Shown: positions 1-12,411, counted from the first letter of the stretch. The stretch: DNA of 64,000 nt from Lathyrus oleraceus (GCF_024323335.1 NC_066583.1:362024377-362088376), one strand, 5' to 3'. A program made the numbers and translations. Notes: generated from the sequence alone by a model not told the origin.

Positions 1-10
1 CCTATTGTCT

Positions 11-345
11 GAATGTCAAACTGGATGTTATGACATTCATCAATGACAGCATATACTGAACAATAGGCAGAGTGGTTTTCTGCTACACTTCAGGATGTAA
101 CTCAGTCTGTACTTCAAGAGGATAACGGAACTGACATAAGGCTAAATGTGTAAATGTCAAATTGGATGCTTTGACATTTATTAATGTAAGCTGTTACTGT
201 AGAATGGACAGATTGGTCCTGTACAGTTCATCAAATTTGTACTGTCTGTTTTCAGGAAAAATAGACTTAGCATATGGTCGTTGACTTGGATGTCAAACTG
301 AATGTTGTGACATTCATTCCTGACAGCATATGCTATATTGTAGGT
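11..345 (+). repeat. Three diverged LTR subrepeats, about 138 bp apart
   Basis: The core gaatgtcaaactggatgtta with a following tgacattcat occurs at about 11, 152 and 288 with many substitutions. Each copy carries the inverted pair aatgtca/tgacatt around a short loop, so each could form a small hairpin. A fourth partial match (ggatgtcataac...tgacatc) lies near 1107. Such subrepeats are common in U3 regions of plant LTRs and may be enhancer-like, but no function can be shown here. Confidence 0.55.
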
Positions 346-550
346 TGTTTAGTTTTTCTGTTTTAGCATTTTTCTCAGGCTATTCTTCAGGGATTCAAAA
401 GCTGAGAGAAAATCCAGGAAACCAACAACCAAGCTACAATTAATGAACCTAACAAATAGCCTATTTGTTAGAAACCTAGATGTGGAATTTAGGGGAACTC
501 GCGTGACCTAAATTTCAGGAAAATACAAGTACAAGGCCCAAGTGCTGCAA

Positions 551-558
551 TATAAAAG
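551..558 (+). promoter_or_regulatory. TATA box of the copia LTR
   Basis: TATAAAAG lies about 610 bases before the LTR end, in a position suited to a U3/R promoter. Motif match only. Confidence 0.45.
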
Positions 559-1162
559 GATGGCGATCCTTCATTCAGAACTAGGGGTTTTGAGGCGTGA
601 AGATTTAGTGTGTCCATCATACTTCACTGCTGTATTTTTGTGAGTTTTGTATTAGACGTATCTTGTAAGCCAAGCTATTATCACGTAGATGATTGCTTTG
701 GTATAGGGTGTTCATTGAGTTATAAGTGTTGTGTCACTCTAAGCTTTTAAGCGTGAGTGCTGTGTATCGTGATTAAAGCTGTTAAGCACAATCAAGAGTT
801 GTTTGAAGTGTGACTTCAAATTGTCTTTAATATTGATTAAAGGTTGTAATCACTGAGGTGATTGAGGGGGAGTGAGTAGGAACTCTGATCTTAGTGTAAG
901 ATTGAAATTGCATTGGGTAGGTATTAAGTGATAGGGTTAAACAATTGGTTTAAGGTCTGAATTAATACTGCTAATAGTGGATTTCCTCCCTGGCTTGGTA
1001 GCCCCCAGACGTAGGTCATGTTGGACCGAACTTGGTAAACAATTACTTGTGTTATTTACTGCACTTACATTTTAAGTTCTGCATAATTCTTGTCTGCGCA
1101 GAATTGGATGTCATAACAACCCTTGTGACATCGAAAGTCTGTCAACTAGAATTTCATTCACA

Positions 1163-3489
1163 ATGATGAAAAGATACTGGGAATGTCTTCAGTGCTCTCC
1201 CAAAGATGGTATGATTCTCAACAGGGTAAGACATTCGTCCATATTCCTGATGTGTTTGGTATCCTCTCCCTCCGGGGCCTTTTATGCTTTTCCTCCCATG
1301 CAGAGTGTGTGGTAAAGGTATTTCAGCCTCCGTCCTCCTCAGCAGGTGTGAGCTATTGGTTTGGTGCCCTCAGAAGCTTCTGATTGGTGGTTATATCCCC
1401 ACGAAGATCCATCATCTCCTTTGATAATTTCCCCGACGGAATGGCTTCTCCAGCGGTACTTATCTGTGCCATGATCCTTTTCCCAGTTGGATTGGTTGTC
1501 GTTCATTCCCCTGCAGAGATCTTTGTTCCTGACCCCTGGCAGACAGGATGTTCTCCTTTGAGCCTGGCTTCCTCTCTTGAGATATAGTACCAGATGTTTA
1601 CTCATTTGATCAGTGGACTTGTTTGTGTTAGATATGTCTGTTTGTCAGCATTCATCATACATAAACCATACATATGTGCATAGTTTTAGCATTCAAATAT
1701 TCATGTTGCATCTTTTGCCATATATCTTTGTTTGTTATCCCCTGCTAGCTGGTGGTATATTCCCCAAGCAGGTTATTTGTGTCTGATCTCTCCATAAAGA
1801 GTTAGCCCCATAAGCAAGAAATGTTCATCCTTTCTTCCATATTCCCCACCGAGTTATGTCCTCGTGGATGATGGTTGTTTCTGTTTCCTCCCAACACATA
1901 TATTGGGATAGAACCCCCGCTGAGTTATATCCTCATAGGGATGAGTCTTGTTTTATTGTTCATCTCTAGTTCGTTCCTAGATTTGGCTTCTGGAGATTAT
2001 CCTTGCAGTACACCGTGGTTCGGATGAAGGATTGCTCAGTAACCAGTATTTGTCCATCCCCGACAGAGTCTGTGGCCTTCTACCCTCATACCGGTAGTTA
2101 TAAGTCCCATTTCTTTGGTTTTCTACCCTCATACCGGTGGTTGTAAACTCTATTTTTTTATCCCATTTACAGAGTTAGCCTTTTATTCATCCTAACCGAT
2201 GACGGTTACTCTTCCGTGGTTTTCTACCCAGTATCTGGTAGATGTAATCCCCTCCTTGACGGTTATCATTATCCAATATTCGGTATTGATAGTCCTTCAC
2301 CCTTTTTGGGTATATCTCCGGGATCATTTCCTTTGTCAATGTATCCCCAACGAGTCATCTTTCATTTACCTTTCGTCGGCAATGATTGTTTCTCCCTCGG
2401 ATTGGCCATCTTTATATACCTAGTATTTGGTATCTCGATGTCCCTTCTTTTCGGTCGATTTATCCTTTATTAACCCAGTAACCGGTTGTGGATAACCTTC
2501 CATGCGAGTGTGTTATCTACGTTCTGACGGTAATAGATAATATATCTCATGCACTCTTCGGTCGAAGTCCTTGTTCTTCCTCAGTCGAGTAAGATTCGTA
2601 CCCCTTTTGCGGAGTCGAATGCCCATCCTGCAGTAGAGTTTGTTGTTAGCCCTCTTTTGGATGATGAGTGTCTTGGGAATATTCCCCAATTCACGCTCTG
2701 GTCGGTCACCTATTATATGCCCAGTAACCGGTGTCCCTGGTGTTCCTTCCTCTTTGCTCCCTATTTTGGCCTTTGTCCCCTATGGAGTCAGATTTTCCTG
2801 AGTTGCAATATACCTTTTTAAGTTCTCCTCAGATGATTTTGGATGTTTGATATCTCTCACCCTTATAACGGTCTTAGATACTCATTCTCCCCGAGCGTGT
2901 TGTCCTCTCACCCTTATACCGGTGTTCGGATCACATGCCTCCTTGAGCTTATTACCCAGTAACCGGTAATACCTCGCCCTGGTGTTTCCCCGAAGGAGTC
3001 CTGTTTGGATGTTCCCCAGCGAGGTCCCTTAGTGGATTCTCCCCGTCTGAGTCCGAATTTTCATCCGAAGTATCCTTTGTGGATAATTCCGCCGTATTGG
3101 CATATTTCCCAATACATGCGCCTTTGAGTCAGCTTGGGTCCTTCCATTATTTTTCATGGAATCTCTCTCTCTCTCGTTTCTCTCAGTAAATCTAAGTCGT
3201 GCCCTGCTCACGCAATTTATTCCCTTTCTTATCCCCATAAGAGTCCCAGAGTCTCTATCCCATGGAGTGTATTACTCATAGGGATTGTTAGTTTCTCTAG
3301 ATTTCTCTTCTTCTTTGTGGACACATATCCCCACAGAGTATCACCTTTTTGCATACATACATCTGCATCATGAGGTCTCTTAGGGACCAAAATTCGTCTC
3401 TTTGTTATTATTTAAGCCCATTCTACCTCGTCGAGACGAAGATTTTAACCTTCACTTCTCCGGCTAGAATGACCTTAAATATGGACATC
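1163..3489. other. Unclassified repeat-derived DNA with recurring short motifs, no gene
   Basis: No reading frame here has recognisable protein similarity; the short open frames look like chance. The sequence is unusually rich in related short phrases: cccagtaaccggt (about 2475, 2720, 2950), ctcataccggt (about 2088, 2136), cccttataccggt-like (about 2860, 2908), and variants of ccccagcgagtc. These recur at irregular spacing on one strand. It is probably a non-coding part of an LTR element (a long LTR or an untranslated region). It ends exactly where an Ogre-type LTR begins at 3490. I could not assign a family. Confidence 0.35.
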
Positions 3490-3944
3490 TGTAAGACCCT
3501 AATTTTTACCCTAAGATCCCTCATGGCATCATAACATTGCATTTGCATAGTCTCAAGGATCATAAGCATCTTGGTCCCCTTTACCTTTTGGGTGTGACCC
3601 CTTGTGAGTGGTTTGAGATCACCAAGCATGCTTGAATTGTACATTATTGCTTTCCTCAATTTTATTTACTAACCAAAAGCACAAAAATATGTCATTAACA
3701 TTTCTTGTTTGTAGCTTGAGCAGTCACAAGGTCTAAAAGCTTCTAGGAGATCCTTTATGCACATGATAAGGTCAAGAGAAGATGAAAGCAAGCATGGCAA
3801 TGGTTCCCAAAGCTCTCATCCATAAAATATGCCTCCCTAGTATCTCAATCCACCATTTTGGTCAAAGCAAGTCAAGGGGTTTGAGGTTTGTTTCCCAAGG
3901 AAACCCTAGTTCATCTGATCATCAACAATGCCTTGCTCATGAAG

Positions 3945-3949
3945 CCACC
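3945..3949. repeat. Target site duplication, left copy (CCACC)
   Basis: CCACC directly before the Athila terminal TGATGCG. The same five bases follow the other end at 14105-14109. A 5-bp duplication is normal for Ty3/gypsy integration. Confidence 0.85.
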
Positions 3950-4742
3950 TGATGCGTGCTTTTCGCAAGTATACAAACGCGTCAGAGTAATATAAAACAT
4001 TGTGGAATCCACAGAGACCAAGTGTCAATCTATCGTTATCTATTGTTATGGTGTTTATCAAAGGCAATCAAAATAGGTGTTTTTGGAGTGTGCAATGAAA
4101 AGTAAAGTGTTGAATAAAGATTAATTAATAAAGACAGGGTCGAATGTAATTCACGTAATCAATTAATAATCCTAGTACTTGCTAATAGAGCTACTTATGG
4201 GCAATGTTTCCTACTTTGAAAAGAACTAATTTAACAGGAACTGTCGCTTTCGCGTATTCAGAACCGAGTTGTACTCCCTAATCAAACCCTCTTATTGTCA
4301 CTTAATGCAAAGGCGCGCATTGCGTTAGAGTAGTAAACCTATTTTTAAGAAATATAGTATCTTGACTAAGTTGAAAAGTATTATAACCTGGATTTCTTAA
4401 CCAAAAGAGGGTCTCACGAACCAGACTCTAAACTTATAAACGCGTCCAAAAATAGTTTTAAAATCTCTTTTCTTCTTAAGTTAAGAACTCCTAATGAACT
4501 AAACAAAGCGCTTTTGCTGTTTTTGAAATAGTTAAAAACAATTAAGTTTAGATAGACGTTGGACGGCTTTCGATCTTACCCAACAGAATTGAAGTGCGGG
4601 AAAACTTAGGTTGAAAGTTAAAATAGCCCTTAAGTGCTTCTACGAACAATTTTATGGATTATCGATTCAGTTACGATTCTTACATTCTAACCTTATAGAT
4701 TTAGTTAGACATGGTAAAGTAAAAATGCATTAATTTAAATAA

Positions 4743-4970
4743 AAGTAGTGCGAGTGCGGAAAGTAAATAAAAGTAGTGCGAGTGCGGAAAGTAAATAAAA
4801 GTAAAGCGAGTTGGAGGAAATAAATAATTTAAAGTGAGTGCGAGGAAATAAATAATTTAAAGCGAGTGCGAGGAAATAAATAATTTAAAGCGAGTGCGAG
4901 GAAATAAATAATTTAAAGCGAGTGCGAGGAAATAAATAATTTAAAGCGAGTGCGAGAAAATAAATAAGAT
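4743..4970. repeat. Minisatellite in the Athila 3' LTR
   Basis: Two copies of a unit aaaagtagtgcgagtgcgga... of about 28 bp are followed by about six copies of a 28-bp unit, gcgagtgcgaggaaataaat plus aatttaaa. The first copies are the most diverged. The matching LTR has a related but differently arranged array at 13230-13431. Confidence 0.85.
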
Positions 4971-5238
4971 AAAGACAAGTAATAAAAACCTGCTCCAATC
5001 GGAGGGTTGAATAAATTGGAAAGCGGAAATGAAAATGGCGGCAGGATTAACTTCCTTCCAAAGTGCTCCAAACTCGATTACCGACTCTATCACAGACTTG
5101 ATTACACAATTGTGGTAACACTCCAATGCGAAGCGATTACCACTTTATAATACTGAATATATGCCTAAGTGAAACAAAGTTGCTTTGAGTTTGCCTCTGT
5201 TCTAAGTTTGGATGATTATAAAAGTGATTTCGAGTTTC

Positions 5239-5246
5239 TATTTATA
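5239..5246 (-). promoter_or_regulatory. TATA box in the Athila 3' LTR
   Basis: TATAAATA on the minus strand; the identical motif is in the 5' LTR at 13696-13703. It is the likely U3 promoter element. Confidence 0.5.
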
Positions 5247-5612
5247 AGCAAGTAAAAAGATGGAAATGACAAGGATGCTTTTCAACTTGAAAATGGGAGG
5301 GAAAACTTTTCCTCTTGTGGCGCCCGCCACAAGGCCAATCTAAGGCGCCTTAGTGGAAGTAGTGGAGAACGTGGCAGTTGAGGGCAGTTGAGCTTGGACA
5401 CGTGGCACCAGCCATGGGGTAGGCCACAAGTACAAAATGCTGAATTTTAGGGTTTTTAGCTCTTTTTCACTCCTTTTCTCGATCGGGGCTCCGATTAAAG
5501 TAAAAACCTGAAAACAAAGGAAAACATAGCAATAACACAACAAAATAATAATAAAACAACTAGAATGCATGTGAAATCGAAGTCGAAAATACGGTAAATT
5601 TCAGTGTTATCA

Positions 5613-5632
5613 AACTCTCCCACACTTAAACC
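5613..5632 (-). other. Polypurine tract next to the Athila 3' LTR
   Basis: On the minus strand, tttaagtgtgggagagtt abuts the LTR start. A polypurine tract here primes plus-strand DNA synthesis. An almost identical tract lies about 1.05 kb further inside at 6668-6681. Confidence 0.65.
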
Positions 5633-7200
5633 TTTGCTTGTCCTCAAGCAAAACATTAAAAAGCTCATAAAAGAAAATTTTGTGTAAATGAGTGCTTCAG
5701 GTAAAAATTCTAAGTTCAAGTCGGGATGCAGTGATAGGTTCTAACTGAGTGAACTAAGGGTATCATGGTGACACTAATTCTCAAATACGGACATAAACTT
5801 CATTCCTATATTAACCAACCCATATTATCCCACAATACCTAGGCCTGCCTCTTCATCTCTTTTTGTGTCCTTTTCATTCAGGCGCAATCACATTAAGCCC
5901 GTTATCCGTACATGCTTCATAATAGAGTGGCCTGTTAGAGATTATGATCTGAGCATGGGGTTTCTGGCACATAAATATGTGTAAACCCTTTTATTGGACC
6001 CAACTGTAGTTGTGGGGGATCGGATCGTAATCCGCCCTACCGAGTTCAGTGCCAGATACCTCTGAACCAACTAACAGTGGGTAAGTTTTTCTTTTTCTTT
6101 TTGTAGCAAATTTTTACAATTCTTTGGTTTAAATGACTTTGTGAGGGTCACCTATACCGGAGTTGCCTTTTTTCTTTCTTTTATTTTTTATTTTTGCTAG
6201 ATCATTCACTTATTTGCATCGGTCCCCTACGTAGAGGATGCGTAGGCCGGAGCTGACTGCTGAGATAAACTACTGAGGACATATACGGAAATGATGATTA
6301 AGGCCATGGTATATGGGGTTTCGGGAGTGGTTCCTATATTTACGAAGTCTATGGTGCTAAAATAATACTGATGTTTTGCAAAGTTCTCCCAATTCACCGC
6401 ATCCTTACTCGAAACATGTCTTTAAAACCTGAAAACTTTCGGAATAACACTGTTTTCTTTTGCAAAAAAATTTCGGTGGGGCTAAAGGTATGGGGAGATC
6501 AGATTGTACTAAAGATATACTATATTTGGTGACTCGTCAGACTCATTCATTATACTAAAAAGCAAAGTAAACAACTAAAGAAAAAATAAACAAACTATCT
6601 AAAAACAGAAAAGAAAAACGATAAAGGAAAGACGAGAAAAGCAATAAAGAAAAGACGATAGAGTCTCCTCCCACACTTAAATCGAACATTGTCCCCAATG
6701 TTTTGAAATAAGATAAGGGAAAAGTTACCTGACAACCTACTGCTGACCACTGGTGCCTTCATACAGTGCTAAACAGGATAACGTGTGGGCGCCATAGGGC
6801 GCTGATACAGAGCGATGTAGCGTTCTCTCTGAGCATCATCTCTATAGGCTATGTGCATATCGTCGAAATCCTGCATCCTGTAAAAGTTAGGAAAGTGATC
6901 CTTAAAATACAAACCATTCAAATTTTTAGTCTCGATGAAAAATAAAAATAAAATAAAATAAAATAAATGCGAAAAAGTAAAATGAAAAAAAAACCATGGG
7001 TTGCCTCCCACACAACGCTTGTTTAACGTCATTAGCTTGACGATTAGAATTTATACACCTGTAGTAGTAGGAATTGGTGGATCAATCAGAGTGTGGCTTG
7101 AGTAATATGCTGGAATGTCTTCTCCTTCGTAGAGCTTCAGTCTTTGTCCATTTACAACGAATGGACTATAGGTTTCGTTCTTGATTACTACGGCTCCGAA
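5613..7200 (-). other. Athila 3' non-coding region (env slot empty)
   Basis: Between the end of the integrase frame and the 3' LTR, where many Athila elements carry an env-like gene, no long open frame is seen. The stretch has homopolymer tracts (T-rich near 6100-6190), a second polypurine-like tract (6668-6681) and a gcctcccacacaacgcttg phrase near 7001. The gene was probably lost or never present in this subfamily. Confidence 0.55.
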
Positions 7201-8268
7201 TCACAGAATCTTGGATACTTCGAAAGGACCAGTCCATCTTGAACGTAGCTTTCCAGGGAAGAGTCGTAACCTAGAGTTGAAAAGGAGAACAGGATCGCCT
7301 ATATTGAAGTTTTTCTTTACTATTCTTTTGTCGTGATAGGCTTTTGTCCTCTCTTTATATATTTTTGCATTCTCATAGGCCGATTGCCTAAGTTCTTCTA
7401 GTTTGTGAATGTCTAGGGTACGCTTTTCTCCAGCGGCTAGGTAGTCTAAATTCAAAGTTTTAATGGCCCAATAGGCATTATGCTCTAATTCGAACAGTAA
7501 GTGACAGGATTTTCCATAAACTAGTTGATAAGGAGTAGTTCCTATAGGGGTTTTGAAAGCGGTTCTATAGGCCCATAATGCTTCTTGAAGCTTCTGAGAC
7601 CAGTCTCTCCTAGAAATAGAAACAATTTTCTCTAGGATTTGTTTTATCTCCCTATTAGATACTTCTACTTGGCCACTAGTTTGTGGATGGTATGGTGTTG
7701 CTACTCTATGCCTAACTCCATATTTTCTTAAAAGTTTGTCAAATATTCTCGATATGAAGTGTGATCCTCCATCGCTTATGACTAAACGTGGTGTTCCAAA
7801 TCTAGGGAATATATAGTTTTTAAATAGTTTGATTACTACCCTAGTGTTGTTTGTGGATACAGCTATAGCTTCAATCCACTTAGACACATAGTCTACAGCT
7901 ACTAAGATATACCTGTTTCCTAAGGATGGTGGGAAAGGTCCCATGAAATCTATACCCCATACGTCAAAGAGTTCTACTTCCTGAATGTTTCTTAGAGGCA
8001 TTTCATCATGCCTTGAAATGTTTCCAGTGCGTTGACATCTATCACATTTGACAATGCAAGCATAGACATCACGCCACATGGTAGGCCAGAATAGGCCAGC
8101 TTGAAGAATTTTGGCGTATGTCTTAGAGGTGCTCGCATGTCCACCATAAGGTGCAGAATGACAATGCTCGATAATACTATTTACCTCTTCTTCTGGAACG
8201 CAACGGCGAAAAATTCCATCTTTACCCCTTTTGAAAAGGAGCGGTTCGTCCCAATAGAAGTTTCTCAC
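7201..8268 (-). pseudogene. Athila integrase region of pol
   Basis: A 355-codon open stretch. It has an HHCC zinc finger (H37, H44, C75, C78) and the DDE catalytic core with D107 (GIDFMG), D166 (ISDGG) and E202 (GQVEVSN), then a C-terminal region with the GPFEV motif before the stop. Integrase inserts the cDNA into chromosomes. This is the best-preserved domain of element B. It is normally one part of a pol polyprotein, and the first Met here is internal because the frame is continuous upstream with the RNase H part. It carries all catalytic residues, but the upstream pol is broken, so I class it as part of a pseudogene. Confidence 0.85.
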
Positions 8269-10383
8269 ATCGTGGAAGAATTTCTTCTTGCGGTGGTAGT
8301 CAAGATCAGGGGGTATTATATCAGCAGCTAGGTAATTAACGAAGTCTGCATACCAGGGTACGTTACTTATTGCTAAGGAATTTTTGGGGTGCTCATCAGG
8401 ATCTAGGTTATTATCTTCAATGGTTTCTACTCTAGCTATCAGTCTATCATAGGCGAAATCATCATTTATGGGTACTAGTTCAGGTTTTAGATGTTCTAGC
8501 CTAGAAAGGTGATCGACTACTACATTTTCAGTGCCTTTTTTTATCTCTTATATCTAAATCAAACTCTTGTAGTAATAGAATCCATCGGAGTAACCTGGGT
8601 TTGGCATCTTTTTTACTTAATAGGTAACGAATGGCAGCATGATCGGTGTAAACTATAATTTTTGCTCCTACTAGATAAGATCTAAATTTGTCTATAGCGA
8701 AAACTACAACGAGTAATTCTTTTTCAGTTATTGCGTAGTTAAGTTGGGCAGCATCTAGGGTTTTACTGGCATAACAAATGACATGTAATTTTTTTGTCTT
8801 TCCTTTGTCCTAGAACGACTCCAACTACATAATCACTAGCATCACACATTATCTCAAAAGGTTCCGACCAATCAGGTGGTTTCATAATGGGTGCTGAGAT
8901 TAATGCTTGCTTTAAAAGATTAAATGCGTCATTACATTTTTCATCAAAAATGAATTCAGCATCTTTCATTAAAAGTCCAGTTAAAGGTTTGGTTATTTTG
9001 GAGAAGTCCTTAGTAAAACGCCGGTAGAATCCAGCGTGTCCAAGAAAGCTTCGGACTTCATCGATGGTTTTTGGTGGTTTTAGGTTTTCTATAACTTCTA
9101 TTTTAGCTTTATCTACCTCTATACCTTTTTTGGAAACTATATGTCCTAAAACTATTCCTTCGGTCACCATGAAATGACATTTTTCCCAGTTTAGTACGAG
9201 GTCACCTCCACGCATCTCTCCAGGATTTTCTGAAGGTTAGCAAGACAATTGTGGAAATCAAATTCGCAAACCGAGAAATCATCCATAAACACTTCCATGA
9301 TACCACAAGGTAATCTGCAAAGATTGACATCATGCAGCGTTGGAAAGTAGCTGGGGCATTACAGAGGCCGGATGGCATTCGTCTGTAGGCAAAAATTCCA
9401 TAAGGGCATGTAAAGGTAGTTTTTTCTTGATCTTCGGGGTGGATAGGTATTTGGAAGAATCCAGAGTATCCATATAGATAACAGAAGTAGGAGTGTCTGA
9501 CTAGGCGCTCCAACATTTGGTCTATAAATGGTAAAGGGAAATGATCCTTCCTAGTTGCTTTATTTAATTTTCTATAATCTATACACATCCGCCATCCTCC
9601 TTCTAAACGTTTTGCTACATGTTTGCCTTTATCGTTTTGCACGACTGTGATGCCTCCCTTTTTAGGTACTACATGCACAGGGCTCACCCACTTACTATCC
9701 GAGATCTGATAGATTATACCTGCCTCAAGTAACTTAAGAACTTCCTTTTTAACAACATCACTCATTATGGGATTTATTCTTCTCTGATGTTCTCTGGAGG
9801 GTTTTGAATCTTCTTCGAGCAAAATTCGATGCATGCATACGGATGGACTTATACCTTTCAGGTCAGAGATATTATATCCTAAGGCCGAGGGATATCTTCG
9901 TAAAACGTCTAAAAGTTGGTTCGTTTCCTCTAGGATCAAGGTAGCACTAACTATAACTGGACGGTTCATCTTTTCATCGAGGAACTCATATCTCAGGTTC
10001 TTAGGTAGTTCCTTAAGTTCTAAGGTTGGTTTCTTAGGGCATGGCATAGGATCTGGAGTAAGGGATAAACATTCGTAAAGGTTATCATCGATGTCGGGTT
10101 TCTTAAAGTCATTATCTTCCCTTATGAGAGTTGATGGTAACTTAATTGTTTTTATAATTTCTTTTTGTTCTAATTCTCTAACACATTCATCAATGATATC
10201 TAAGGCATAACACGAGTCTCCCATCACAGGTGCCATAAGAAATTTTGAAAGTATAAATTCTATTTTCTCGTCACCTACCTCAAATGTCAACTTTCCTTTC
10301 TTGACATCTATTATGGCTCCTGCAGTCGATAAGAATGGTCTACCTAGAAGAATTGGTATATCACTGTCCTCTTTGATGTCCAT
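8269..10383 (-). pseudogene. Athila reverse transcriptase and RNase H, frameshifted
   Basis: Read on the minus strand, 10383-9202 has the C-terminal half of the protease (ILLGRPFLST) followed by RT fingers and palm (WRMCIDYRKLNKATRKDHFP, FFQIPIHPED, MPSGLCNAPATFQRCM). The frame then shifts near 9285-9340, just at the catalytic YxDD region, which is not readable in frame. The RT thumb resumes in another frame at 9215-8763 (GHIVSKKGIEVDKAKI, FLGHAGFYRRF), and RNase H remnants follow, with another break near 8800 and near 8540. Damage at the RT active site means this copy cannot make a working enzyme. Confidence 0.85.
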
Positions 10384-10898
10384 GATAACAAAATCAGTAA
10401 AGAGCTTAACCTCTCATAAACTGCTAAAGGCATTAGGCTCACACTAGCTCCTAAGTCTAAAAAAGCTTTTTCGATGACATGATTACCCAAAAGGCAAGGA
10501 ATGGAGAAATTTCCAGGATCTTTATCTTTCTTAGCTAATTTGTCCTCGGAAATAGCATTACATTCCAAAGGCTTCAGATCGTCAAGTCTACGTTTGTTGG
10601 TAAGGATGTCTTTGAGAAATTTTGCATAGGAAGGTATTTGGGTGATGGCTTCTGTGAAAGGGATTTCTACATGAAGTTTTTCTATAACTTTAATAAATTT
10701 TTGATACTGTTTATTGGTTTGGGTTTGTTTGAGTCTTTGCGGATATCGTATAGGTGGTTTATACGGCGGGGGCGGTACGTAAGTTTTGTCTTTAGGTTCT
10801 TCTTCTTTTTCTCGACCTTCCTGGTTTTCAGATTCCTCTGGTTCCTTTACTTCGTCCGTGGGTTTGGTACATTCCTTAGAAGTTTCAGGTTCACTCAA
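10344..10898 (-). pseudogene. Athila gag-pol linker and aspartic protease
   Basis: Starts with an acidic Glu/Lys-rich linker, then a Pro-rich stretch (PPPPYKPPIRYPQRLK) and the protease with the active-site DLGAS motif at about residue 147, followed by SLMPLAVYERL. The DLGAS form is usual in Athila, where Leu replaces the Ser/Thr of DSGA/DTGA. The frame is the same as gag upstream. It shifts near 10400, so the rest of the protease lies in the next frame (10383 onward). The start given is only the first Met after a stop; the real product is a Gag-Pol polyprotein. Confidence 0.75.
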
Positions 10899-12344
10899 TC
10901 TAGGGTTTAGTGGCTCATCATAAGCGTTCCCACTTTGTAGGGTAATGGCATTGGCTTGTCCTCTTGGATTTTGTTGAGGTTGTCCAGGGAATTATCCTCT
11001 AAGTGTAGTCTGAGGGGCTTGGTTTAAAGCTACCTGAGAGATCTGCTGTTCAAGCATCTTGGTATGAGTAACTATTTGGTCAACCTTGGTTCCTAACTGA
11101 GTAATCAATTCGTTAACATGAATGTTTTGGTTCATGAACTCCTTGTTTTGTTGGGTTTGAGCGGTGATAAAATTTTCCATAATTTTCTCAAGGCTCGGCT
11201 TTGGTGGTACAAGTTGCATAGGTTGATTTGATCTAGGGGCTTGATAACTAGGTCTTGGAGGTGTATTATTTTGGATAGGGTTATTGTTTTTATAGGAGAA
11301 GTTCGGGTGATTCCTCCATCCAGGGTTATAGGTATTCGAGTATGGGTTCCCTTGGGTGTAGTTCACTTGCTCAGAGTGGGTTTCGTTTAATAGATTGCAT
11401 TCTGCAGATTGGTGTCCTTTGGTTCCATATATCTCACAATCCAACAAAACTACTGCTACAGTCTTCGGGTTTATGTACATATGCTCGACTTTGAGGGCTA
11501 ACGCGTCCATTTTAGCTTGCATCATGTCTATATAGCTTAGTTCATGCACTCCTCCTTGGGCTTCCTTCTTCTCAACTATCGCTCGTTCGACTCCCCATGA
11601 TTGATGGTTTTGAGCCATATCTTCGATGAGGGCACTAGCTTCAGGACAAGGTTTGTTCATCAGAGCACCGCCTGCGGCAGCATCGATGGTCATCTTTGTG
11701 TTGTAATGAAGTCCATTATAGAAGGTTTGAATGATTAACCAATTTTCTAAACCATGATGTGGGCATGCTCGTAACAACTCTTTATATCTCTCCCAAGCTT
11801 CGAACAACGATTCTCCTTAGTTTTGGGTAAACCTAGTTATATGGTTTCGAAGAACGGCGGTCTTACTCGGGGAAAAATATCTAGCAAGAAAAACTCTTCT
11901 AAGGTTATCCCAAGTCGTAATGGAATTGGGTGGAAGGGAATCTAACCATGATAGGGCTTTATCTCTGAGGGAAAAAGGAAATAATCTTAAACGTATTGCC
12001 TCAGGAGAAGCTCCATTGGTTTTAAAAGTGTCTGCTAATTGAAGAAATATTTTTAAATGTTGGTTTGGGTTCTCAGTAGCGAGACTTGGGAATTGTCTCT
12101 GTTGCACTAATTGCAACAGGGATGGTTTAAGTTCAAAATTATTAGCTGGTATGGTTGGGTTTACTATACTAGAACTAGGTTCTTCATTTGATGGTTGAGC
12201 GAAATCCTTAAGAGGTCTTTGGTTTTGATCTTCGGCCATAACTCTCTTAATTCTATGAAAGAATAAACGTGCGCGAGCGTAACGTTCACGTTCCGCCAGA
12301 GGGTATACTAAGCTTAAACTTCCGGTGCTGCGAGTTCTTCGCAT
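10899..12344 (-). pseudogene. Athila gag (capsid and zinc knuckle), with stops
   Basis: 12344-11817 and 11807-10992 are one frame split by a stop at about 11815. The first part has the typical Athila capsid sequence (NNFELKPSLLQLVQQRQF, LRLFPFSLRDKALSWLDSLP); the second has FEAWERYKELLRACPHHG, a degenerate zinc knuckle (C-E-I-Y-G-x2-GH-x4-C) and a Gln/Asn-rich tail. The second cysteine expected in the knuckle is Tyr, so zinc and RNA binding would be weakened. A further stop lies near 10992, after which the frame reads on (NPRGQANAITL) into the protease linker. Confidence 0.85.
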
Positions 12345-12411
12345 TGACCGGAGTGAAATAGCCTAAGTCTAAACGATATAACAACAGGAAAATGAAATTT
12401 GACGAAATTGG

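Larger units (their letters stand above)
1..1162 (+). mobile_element. 3' part of a Ty1/copia LTR (SIRE/Maximus-like)
   Basis: Non-coding sequence built like a plant copia LTR. It has a TATA box at 551-558 followed by a transcript-leader-like stretch, a conserved-looking block near 969-1013 (tcctccctggcttgg, then gtagcccccagacgtagg) of the kind I associate with SIRE/Maximus LTRs, and a likely end at CA near 1161-1162. Three diverged subrepeats lie in the first 350 bases. The left end is outside the window, so it cannot be told whether this is a solo LTR or the end of an element. The family is assigned from remembered LTR style, not a search. The right boundary is approximate. Confidence 0.5.
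3950..5612 (-). repeat. Athila element B, 3' LTR
   Basis: 1,663 bp with TG...CA ends. It aligns over its whole length with 12436-14104, with scattered substitutions and small indels: a different minisatellite layout at 4743-4970, and missing segments near 5330 and 5400 where the 5' LTR has extra ggcgcc-rich pieces. A TATA box in LTR sense lies at 5239-5246. The LTRs are clearly not identical, so the insertion is not very recent. Confidence 0.9.

Noticed and set aside
1183..2821. Several short open frames of 60-90 codons in the left region.
   Set aside because: No domain, no codon bias, no conservation visible; likely chance in a non-coding repeat.
4743..4970. Repeated units mistaken for a CRISPR-like array.
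   Set aside because: Units are contiguous with no unique spacers, in a plant LTR; a simple minisatellite.
10638..10910. Plus-strand open frame of 90 codons rich in Phe and Arg.
   Set aside because: It is the reverse of the acidic, Lys/Glu-rich Athila linker; no independent support.
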